Shown here: piece after piece, positions 47,549 through 54,072 of the stretch | Layout: every line of letters starts with the position of its first letter | How positions within the stretch are numbered: the stretch's first letter is position 1 | Assembly: GCA_018814445.1 (NCBI GenBank) | Contig: JAHIZV010000164.1 | Coordinates: 1 to 54,072 of the forward strand | Direction of reading: 5' to 3' | Origin: Verrucomicrobiota bacterium | GTDB taxonomy: Bacteria > Verrucomicrobiota > Kiritimatiellia > JAHIZV01 | DNA length: 54,072 bases | Translations under genes and position numbers: made by a program | Notes under the pieces: generated by a model | Told to the model about the DNA's origin: nothing | The model's input: the letters and a program-made list of their open reading frames with translations, nothing else | Databases searched by the model: none

Positions 47549-50500
47549 ATGAACACGTCCAGGAACAGTCGATTTTCTGACCCAGGTGGCCTGTTAAAAG
47601 CGGTTGTCCTGTTCACATTCCTTCTCACGACCGTGGCGTCTCCTCTGGGCGTCCAGGCTGCCACTCTTTCCATGCATCTCGAACTGGATGAGACCAGCGG
47701 GAGTACGGCTGACGATGCCACGGCCAACAATCACGACGGCACGATCAATGACGCCACGCTGGGACAGAGCGGTAAGATCGGAACCGCATTCTCTTTCGAC
47801 GAAGTGAACGATTATATATCAGTCGCTGATTTTGCGTTTCAACAGAATTTTACCGTCGCCTTCTGGTTTAACGTCTCTGACAACTCGGGCATCGCGTATC
47901 AATATGTCTATTCCCATGGCACGGTGGGTCTCGCCAACAGCCTGAACATCTACTTCGATGAAGGTTCGGATCTGCTTCGCACCTATTTTCGTGACTACAA
48001 TGATGTCGCAGACTCGTATGCGTTGGACATCAGCGGAGCAGGGCTGGTCGATGGCGAGTGGCATCACTATGCGCTTACGGCCGCCAGTGGCGTGGGCTCG
48101 GTCGTCTATATTGACGGGGTTGAGCTGAACAGCTCCTCGCTCGGGGGAGATTCCTACAATCCATCGACAGCAATCTACCTCGCCCGCCGGGAAGACGGGA
48201 ATAGCGAGCGCTATTACGGCGGTCTGCTTGATGACGTCCGCGTATACAACGGAGCGCTCACGTCAAACGAGGTGTATACGCTGGCCAATAATGATGAAGC
48301 CCCGCCGGTCCTGAGCGGGTTCAACATCAAGAGTGTAACTCATACCGATGCGGAGATGGCCTCCGGGTTTGCGGTGACCGGGCTTGTTTACGATGCGGGC
48401 AGTGGAATCACCACGAATTCAACAACTCCGTACTACTTCATTCTCAATTCGACCGGCACGGTGGTTGTTGCCTCGAACCTGTTTGCGACAACGCCGGGGA
48501 TCGGGGGAGGAAAAGCGGCTCCCGCGCCTCTCGCAGATACGGTGTTCAGCGGCCTGTCGTCGAATCAGATCAGTATCGGGACATACACCGCCTTCGTGGG
48601 CGTCATTGACGCATCCGTCTCAACAAACATCACGGTCTCGAACATGACATTCTCGGTTTCGGATGACGATACCGCCGGCCCGGCACTCAGCGGATTCACC
48701 TTCGCGAACCACATCTACTCGAACAACGTGGACATTGCCGTGACCGGCCTGGTGCGGGACGCAGGAAGCGGCATCTACGCAGTCGGAACAAACGCACCGA
48801 ATCTGTCGCTGTGGAATCCGGTCGGGAACAGGTTGCTGACGAACCAAACCTTCACGACGGCGCCCGCAAGCAACGGTGATGCCACAAACAACGAGGCGCT
48901 GGCCTACACGATCTCGCAAAGCCTCTTCACGGAGACAGGGCTTTATACGGTCAGGGTTACGTCGGTGGACTACGATCTGGACCGCGCCTACGACAAGTCA
49001 GCGGCGGTCATGACCTACACATTCACAGTGGTCGATACGGGAGATATCTTTGTTCACAATGCCGGCGGGGCGTCCAATGTACTCGTGACGACGGCGCGCA
49101 TCCACGGGCAGATATTCTCAACGGGCGGCGAAGATGCGTCCGTCCGCTTCTATTGGGGGACGTCCGACGCCGGGACGACCAAAGGATCCTGGCAGCACGA
49201 GGTGGTCCTTTCGGGAACATACGGTGCCGGTGAACTCGTCTACACGAACCTGGGCGGTTTGACGTCGGAAACAACCTACTACTACCGGACGTATGCCACC
49301 AACTCAGTCGGTGACGACTGGTCGGACAGCGCGGCGAGCTTCACAACAGTTGAAGACGAGCTCTGGCAATACGAGAACATACTCCAGCTCTTCTACGTGC
49401 CGATGCCTGAAAACGATATGCACCGGACCCTGAACCAGATCGACAACGGCGCGGGCAATATCGGCAGTGTCATGAACAGCACGATTTCGATAGTCCCCAG
49501 CATGGATGGCACACTCATTTACTACGACCACTGGGAAGACGGCTACGAGGAAGACATCGTGCATCCCCGGCAGATAACCACTGAAATCTGGGGTGACAAC
49601 AATCCGATCACCGGCACGCCGCCGACATGGGGCACCAACGACGTTGTCGACTCTGCGTGCATCGTGAATCTGAGAGATAACATCGACGTTCCGAGAACAG
49701 CTTCGTCGTTCGAATTCGACGGCGGCGATCGTTTTGCATGTTCGCGGGGTGTGTCCGTCAGCCGCGCCCTGTACGCTGTGGTTCCCGGTGAAGTGCTTGC
49801 CGGCGCCTGCCAGGTGCTGGAAGCCGCGGCATTCGGGCTGAAATACCGCGCGCCTGTGGGAACCGATACCGGAATCAACGACGTCTTTGAACTGTCGAGC
49901 TTCTTCATCATGGCTACCCAGGACGGCACGCTTGTTGAGGTCGACAAGAACAATGACGGGACGTTTGAGACTTCATATTTGATGAACAAGGGCGAATCAA
50001 AAGTGGCGGATTTCGTTGTCGCCGGCGCCACCGTGCAGGCATCTAAACCCGTTCAGGTGCAGTTTGTTACCGGAGATATAGGTTCGAACTACGAAATGCG
50101 CTGGTTCACTCTGTATCCCGAGAACCTGTGGGACAGCGATTCGTTCACACCGCTCGGCTCCGTGCTTAATGCCATGGCAGAGGTTTACTTCTTCAATCCC
50201 AATACCAACAGCATCTCGATCAAGTGCGCATCACTCAGCGGCACCAGCACCGTGGTGGTGGCGGGAGGCGAAGTCGGTACCTACACGATGCCCAACTACA
50301 GCGGTGCCCATTTCTTCACGGAAGACGGTTCGGTTTACATTCCGTTGCAGACGATGGATGACCTGGAAGGCTCAAGCGGAAACCAGGCGTATGACTGGGG
50401 TCACGACATTCTCCCGCGCAAGACATTGACCTCGATGTCCCTGATTGGGTGGGGCCCCGGAGCCGGTGATCCCAGCTACAACGGCAACCCCATCTGGGCG

Positions 50501-53464
50501 ACCGCCGAAAGTAATACCGTGATATATGTCGACTGGGATGCAGATCCCGACACCGGGCCGTATGTCGACCCTCGAGGCAATCACTTTGACTGGAGTAACT
50601 CGGTGCAGAGGCTTGAGGCCGTGGCGATCTACGATACGAACGATAACGATCAGACAGGAGCCCGAATCTACACGGTAGACTACACGCGTCTCGCGACGGC
50701 GTGGGGGCAGGATCCCGACACCTCGGGGACTGGAAATCCGTACCTCGACATGGGTTCCGCGATGTGGCCGTTCCCGACCGTGATTCCGGTGAAGGAAGCC
50801 TCCCTCTACGACGATGTCGACGCCAATGGCGTGGTCAGCCCGGGTGACAAGATTCAGTTCAGGATCAAGGTGACTCGCGCGGTCTTTGACGATATCGTTG
50901 ACGTGGTTGTCCGCGACTTCGGGATGTCAAACGCCACATACGTAGCCAACAGCACAACTCTCGATGGAGTTCCGGTCGCTGACGACAGTGCGCCGCCCGC
51001 AAGCACGGTATTCCCTCTGGATGAAGAAGGGCTGAATATCGGGCACATCTATGTCGGTTCGACTTCGGTCGTCGAGTTTCTCGCTCAAGTCGCCAATCCG
51101 TTCCCCTCCAACGCTCAGGACGTGGTGAACAGAGTCGTGGTTGAGAACCGTGAAGCCATGGTTAGCGTACCGGTTCTTACGGCGGAGCCTACGACCATTA
51201 GCAAAACATCCTATCCCACGACCACCGTAGACCCGGGCGACACGATCTCCTATACGGTCACCATGGAAAACACCGGAACCGTAATGCAGACCTATGTGCG
51301 CCTGATTGACGACGAACCGTTCTCCGCGACGTACGTTGAAAACACGGCCCGAGCCTCATTGCAGGGACCGTTCAGTGGGACCATTCAGGATACGTTCCAG
51401 GTTATCTCGTACGATGGAAACGACGGCAACGTCGCGTGGCATGGCGACTGGACGGAAGTCGGTGAGAGTAACGGAGCTGACGTCAACTACGTTTCCGTAA
51501 ATGGCGACCCAGGACATTCCGAACAGGGATTCGTTCTCGAGATAAGCAGTGCTAATCTGGGCGCCTACAGGGGCGCGGACCTCGGATCGTATACGGGCGC
51601 CACGCTGCGATTCCAGTATCGGCGCGACAGCCTCGAAAGTTCGAGTGAGTACGTTTCCATCCAGGCATCCGCAAATGGAGGCTCATCTTTCAGCACTCTC
51701 GGCACGATAGCCGGTGCGGCGACAGACGGGTCGTACAGCGAGGCAAGCTACAGCCTCAATGCCTACCTGGTCAGCAACGCGGTGATCCGGCTGTTGAGTT
51801 CCGGTGCGATGAGTACCGCCGACAGAATCTACTTCGATGATATTACCATCGAGGTGTCAGGCAACAATGTGACGAACCTGGCATTGCCTCCGCCCAACAT
51901 GATTCAGAACTACTCAGTTGCCGCCGGATCGACGCTGACTTTGACCTACGACGTCACAGTCGACAATCCTGCCACGGCGGGTGAGATTGTGAATATAGCC
52001 TCTATGACGACGTATCAGAATCAGAAGCCGCGGAAAGCGTCCGTCACGAACAACGTATCCGTCAACCCGGGCATGAGCATCACGAAGACATCCAGTGTCG
52101 AGGGTAATCTGGACTTCAATCAGACCGTGGTCTACACGATCATGATCTCGAATACCGGCGACCTTCAGCAGACGGGCGTGACGCTGGTGGATCAGTTGCC
52201 GGACTGGCTGAGCTATGTCGAAGGAAGCGCCTGGAATCACACGGACAATGAGGCCGCGGAACCTCCGCCCAGGATGCTCTTCAACAAGACGCTCGATCCG
52301 GGAGAATCCATCCAGGTGTCGTTCACGGCGGAAGTGAACGTGGCGGCCCAGATCGTGAACAGAGCGACGGTGACAAGTGTGATGTTCCCTGACGGAATCA
52401 GTTCGGCTGTCACCAACGGTGTGGACACACTCAGTCTCACGCAGGGGATGGTGGTCGTTCAGTGGGATACCGGCGCATGCTACCTGGCGTGGACCGCCGC
52501 GACAAACTCAGAGGGTCAGGTCATTAAGACCTACGACGTCCTGCGGACGGACTCATATGACTTCAAGAATACGCTGTCTAATCAGTGGCTGGAGATCCAG
52601 ACCATCACGAACTCGTGGCTTGTCGATACAGGACAGGTCTCGGGCGTGCCCCCACGTACGCTGAACGGACATATGCGGTTCTACCGAGTCGCGCGAGAGG
52701 ATACCTGGCTCAACGGCATGCGACGAAGATTCGCAAGTGAAGAAGTCTACGTCTTCAAGAACTTCGAACTGTATCCCGGGCAGAACTGGGTGGCCCACCC
52801 GCACCTTCCGGACGAGACAACAGCCGGCTTCCTGTTTGGTCATGAATTGCCCGCGTCGCCAACCATCGTGGGCGCCGCGAAGATCTCGTGGTTCGATCGC
52901 TCGGCCTATCCAGTGGTGACCAACGAAATCTGGCTGTACGACGCCGGCGAGACGAATATGTGGGTGTATTCGGTCCCGTCCGAAGTGGCCGGTCAGTCCG
53001 CGGAGAACATGCTGGTTCCCAGGGCGGAAGGCTATGTGATAGAGATACCCGAGGGATGCGGGGTCTGCGTGATGTCGACCATCGGGCTCCTTCCGACCAA
53101 CACGGTCAGCCAGGTATTGCCGGCGAACGGAAAAATCAGTCTGGTCAGCAACAACCAGCCGGTTCGCGCTCATCCCTCAAGCATGAACTTCCTCGAGTCC
53201 GGTCTGCAGGGCGGCTGGCATCCTATGATCTCAGACTGGTACTGGGTATACAGTCGCGAAGACCAGGAAGTGCCGGATATGATCTGGTACGATACGATCA
53301 ACCAGCGCTGGCGTTTCATGTCGGGTGGATTCCAGGATGTGCCCAACGGCTACTTCCATGTTGATGAGGCCATCGTGGTTCTGACCTGGATGACCGTCAG
53401 CCAGGATGTGACCTGGACCAACAGGATCAACTACGCACTGCCGACGAAAGAAATGTCACCGTAA
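47549..53464 (+). CDS. Large secreted LamG / FnIII / DUF11 surface protein with conserved tail (1,971 aa)
   Basis: Start chosen at ATG 47549: AGAGAG lies 8 nt upstream and a signal peptide follows ('LLKAVVLFTFLLTTVASPLGVQA'); a GTG at 47519 has no SD. Modules: LamG-like domain (about residues 41-250, 'HLELDETSGSTADDAT', 'LDDVRVYNGAL'); two Ig-like repeats of the local family, the first closed by 'DDDTAGP'; FnIII-like domain (about 501-604, 'VRFYWGTSDAGTTKGSW', 'LTSETTYYYRTYATN'); a large middle domain (nt 49360-50760) with 'TLIYYDHWEDGYEEDI'; a DUF11 domain from about nt 51190, interrupted at about 51400-51870 by a CBM-like domain; a second DUF11 (52070-52420, 'NQTVVYTIMISNTGDLQQTG'); and a 341-residue tail ending '-EMSP'. 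It is probably extracellular and adhesive or structural; no enzyme motif is seen. It converges with the TPR gene, 13 nt between stops. Confidence 0.9.
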   Translation: MNTSRNSRFSDPGGLLKAVVLFTFLLTTVASPLGVQAATLSMHLELDETSGSTADDATANNHDGTINDATLGQSGKIGTAFSFDEVNDYISVADFAFQQNFTVAFWFNVSDNSGIAYQYVYSHGTVGLANSLNIYFDEGSDLLRTYFRDYNDVADSYALDISGAGLVDGEWHHYALTAASGVGSVVYIDGVELNSSSLGGDSYNPSTAIYLARREDGNSERYYGGLLDDVRVYNGALTSNEVYTLANNDEAPPVLSGFNIKSVTHTDAEMASGFAVTGLVYDAGSGITTNSTTPYYFILNSTGTVVVASNLFATTPGIGGGKAAPAPLADTVFSGLSSNQISIGTYTAFVGVIDASVSTNITVSNMTFSVSDDDTAGPALSGFTFANHIYSNNVDIAVTGLVRDAGSGIYAVGTNAPNLSLWNPVGNRLLTNQTFTTAPASNGDATNNEALAYTISQSLFTETGLYTVRVTSVDYDLDRAYDKSAAVMTYTFTVVDTGDIFVHNAGGASNVLVTTARIHGQIFSTGGEDASVRFYWGTSDAGTTKGSWQHEVVLSGTYGAGELVYTNLGGLTSETTYYYRTYATNSVGDDWSDSAASFTTVEDELWQYENILQLFYVPMPENDMHRTLNQIDNGAGNIGSVMNSTISIVPSMDGTLIYYDHWEDGYEEDIVHPRQITTEIWGDNNPITGTPPTWGTNDVVDSACIVNLRDNIDVPRTASSFEFDGGDRFACSRGVSVSRALYAVVPGEVLAGACQVLEAAAFGLKYRAPVGTDTGINDVFELSSFFIMATQDGTLVEVDKNNDGTFETSYLMNKGESKVADFVVAGATVQASKPVQVQFVTGDIGSNYEMRWFTLYPENLWDSDSFTPLGSVLNAMAEVYFFNPNTNSISIKCASLSGTSTVVVAGGEVGTYTMPNYSGAHFFTEDGSVYIPLQTMDDLEGSSGNQAYDWGHDILPRKTLTSMSLIGWGPGAGDPSYNGNPIWATAESNTVIYVDWDADPDTGPYVDPRGNHFDWSNSVQRLEAVAIYDTNDNDQTGARIYTVDYTRLATAWGQDPDTSGTGNPYLDMGSAMWPFPTVIPVKEASLYDDVDANGVVSPGDKIQFRIKVTRAVFDDIVDVVVRDFGMSNATYVANSTTLDGVPVADDSAPPASTVFPLDEEGLNIGHIYVGSTSVVEFLAQVANPFPSNAQDVVNRVVVENREAMVSVPVLTAEPTTISKTSYPTTTVDPGDTISYTVTMENTGTVMQTYVRLIDDEPFSATYVENTARASLQGPFSGTIQDTFQVISYDGNDGNVAWHGDWTEVGESNGADVNYVSVNGDPGHSEQGFVLEISSANLGAYRGADLGSYTGATLRFQYRRDSLESSSEYVSIQASANGGSSFSTLGTIAGAATDGSYSEASYSLNAYLVSNAVIRLLSSGAMSTADRIYFDDITIEVSGNNVTNLALPPPNMIQNYSVAAGSTLTLTYDVTVDNPATAGEIVNIASMTTYQNQKPRKASVTNNVSVNPGMSITKTSSVEGNLDFNQTVVYTIMISNTGDLQQTGVTLVDQLPDWLSYVEGSAWNHTDNEAAEPPPRMLFNKTLDPGESIQVSFTAEVNVAAQIVNRATVTSVMFPDGISSAVTNGVDTLSLTQGMVVVQWDTGACYLAWTAATNSEGQVIKTYDVLRTDSYDFKNTLSNQWLEIQTITNSWLVDTGQVSGVPPRTLNGHMRFYRVAREDTWLNGMRRRFASEEVYVFKNFELYPGQNWVAHPHLPDETTAGFLFGHELPASPTIVGAAKISWFDRSAYPVVTNEIWLYDAGETNMWVYSVPSEVAGQSAENMLVPRAEGYVIEIPEGCGVCVMSTIGLLPTNTVSQVLPANGKISLVSNNQPVRAHPSSMNFLESGLQGGWHPMISDWYWVYSREDQEVPDMIWYDTINQRWRFMSGGFQDVPNGYFHVDEAIVVLTWMTVSQDVTWTNRINYALPTKEMSP
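52439..53461 (+). other. Conserved C-terminal tail domain, copy 3 (most divergent)
   Basis: This 341-residue tail starts 'TQGMVVVQWDTGACYLAW' and ends '-PTKEMSP'. It keeps 'MRFYRVAREDTW', 'EEVYVFKNFELYPGQNWVAH', 'SPTIVGAAKISWF', 'GGWHPMISDWYW' and 'MIWYDTINQRWRFMSGGF'. At DNA level the bases coding 'WYDTIN' are nearly identical in all three copies, so this is the most conserved core. Confidence 0.78.
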
Positions 53465-53477
53465 CTATCGGTGCCTG

Positions 53478-54072
53478 CTATTTCTTCTCCTGCCCGGCCG
53501 CCTCACTTGAATTCTTGAAGTTCTCCGCCAGAGTGGGGTTCAACTGTTCCGCCCGTTCAAAAGCTGTCTTCGCGGCGGATCCGTGGTCAGCGCCCTCGTA
53601 CGCTTTGCTCAGCCACAGCCATGTGAGCGCGTTGGCAGGCTGCAGTCTTGATGCTTGTTCGAGGGCTGCGACAGCGTCGTCATAACGCTCAAGCTGAATC
53701 TCCGTGACGCCGAGATTGTGCCAGCCCGCACTGAAGCGAGGAGCGCCAAGCACCAGGAGGCGGTAGCAGGATGCCGCTTTCTCAAACTCGTTCAGGGAAA
53801 GGTAGACGGTTCCAGCGCCTAGCAGTCGGGGAGAAATCGCCGGGAAGCCAAAGCCTCCCAGTTGCGACTCGTAGGATTTTCTTGACGCCTCAATCCTGTC
53901 GAGCCCCGCCTGCCGAAGCGCCTCGATATTTGCGGGACGAGCCTGATCGCGGCGGAGAAGGAGAGAGCTTACGCCATCGAAATATACCAGCTTCCAATTG
54001 CCGGGCGAAAGGAGCCTGGCAACGGACTGGCCCGAACCGTGAACAGCGTTATTTATCAGAATGGCCGCGGGA
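53478..54072 (-). CDS. TPR-repeat protein, C-terminal part (197 aa visible, start beyond window)
   Basis: The frame is open from the right edge to TAG at 53480-53478, so the gene starts outside the window; the GTG at 53753 is internal. The visible chain starts 'AILINNAVHGSGQSVARLL' and continues 'GNWKLVYFDGVSSLLLRR'. This resembles the soluble segment after the membrane part of PVC glycosyltransferase-39-like or O-antigen-ligase-like proteins, but I cannot confirm that. Three TPR-like helical hairpins follow: 'LGAGTVYLSLNEFEKAASCY', 'AGWHNLGVTEIQLERYDDAV' and 'ALTWLWLSKAYEGADHGSAA'. The protein ends 'AAGQEKK'. It probably mediates protein-protein contacts. It converges with the LamG/DUF11 gene, whose stop lies 13 nt away. 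No shared surface-protein modules are present. Confidence 0.8.
   Translation of the reverse strand, partial: PAAILINNAVHGSGQSVARLLSPGNWKLVYFDGVSSLLLRRDQARPANIEALRQAGLDRIEASRKSYESQLGGFGFPAISPRLLGAGTVYLSLNEFEKAASCYRLLVLGAPRFSAGWHNLGVTEIQLERYDDAVAALEQASRLQPANALTWLWLSKAYEGADHGSAAKTAFERAEQLNPTLAENFKNSSEAAGQEKK

Overview
This window is a secreted/surface-protein locus from an uncultured-looking bacterium. The proteins are rich in Thr, Asn, Ser, Asp and Gly and poor in Cys. They carry signal peptides and mosaics of LamG-like, FnIII-like, lamin-tail-like, DUF11-like and beta-helix modules. One carries a 'DSDGDCIPDGWEEEYFG' thrombospondin-3-like tail. This style is common in the PVC superphylum, and Kiritimatiellota or a relative is my best guess. 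That is inference from protein style, not from a marker gene; no rRNA, tRNA or housekeeping gene is present.

Layout. (1) 1-6500 (+) is the 3' part of a very large repeat protein cut by the left edge. (2) 6501-6778 is non-coding with weak hairpins; the structured stretch may run on to 6901. (3) 6779-44269 (+) is one reading frame of about 12,496 codons interrupted by a single in-frame TAG at 30863-30865. The 5' part has a signal peptide, FnIII-like/'FDE[IV]RV' modules, an autotransporter-like beta-helix tract, a GH13 alpha-amylase domain with all four conserved regions, a phospholipase-D-like domain with two HKD motifs, and an SGNH/sialate-esterase-like domain. The part after the TAG has a DOMON/CBM9-like domain, three tandem LamG modules, a lamin-tail-like domain, many Ig-like repeats and a conserved C-terminal tail. 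(4) 44308-47139 (-) is a secreted parallel beta-helix protein, convergent with the giant gene. (5) 47140-47548 is a divergent regulatory region. (6) 47549-53464 (+) is a 1,971-aa secreted protein with LamG, Ig-like, FnIII, DUF11 and the same conserved tail. (7) 53478 to the right edge (-) is the C-terminal part of a TPR protein.

How they fit together. The three large plus-strand proteins share an approximately 340-350-residue C-terminal domain ending in -NP or -SP. They also share an Ig-like repeat with a 'DxDxDRxxD ... DDDTxxP' acidic signature. The visible part of the first gene is collinear, module by module, with the C-terminal third of the giant gene, so the two look like tandem paralogues that gained and lost modules. 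My working interpretation is a cell-surface or secreted system for binding and degrading polysaccharide or envelope material, with a common tail acting as the export or anchoring signal. The amber codon would separate the enzymatic part of the giant protein from that tail, unless it is read through or is a sequencing error.
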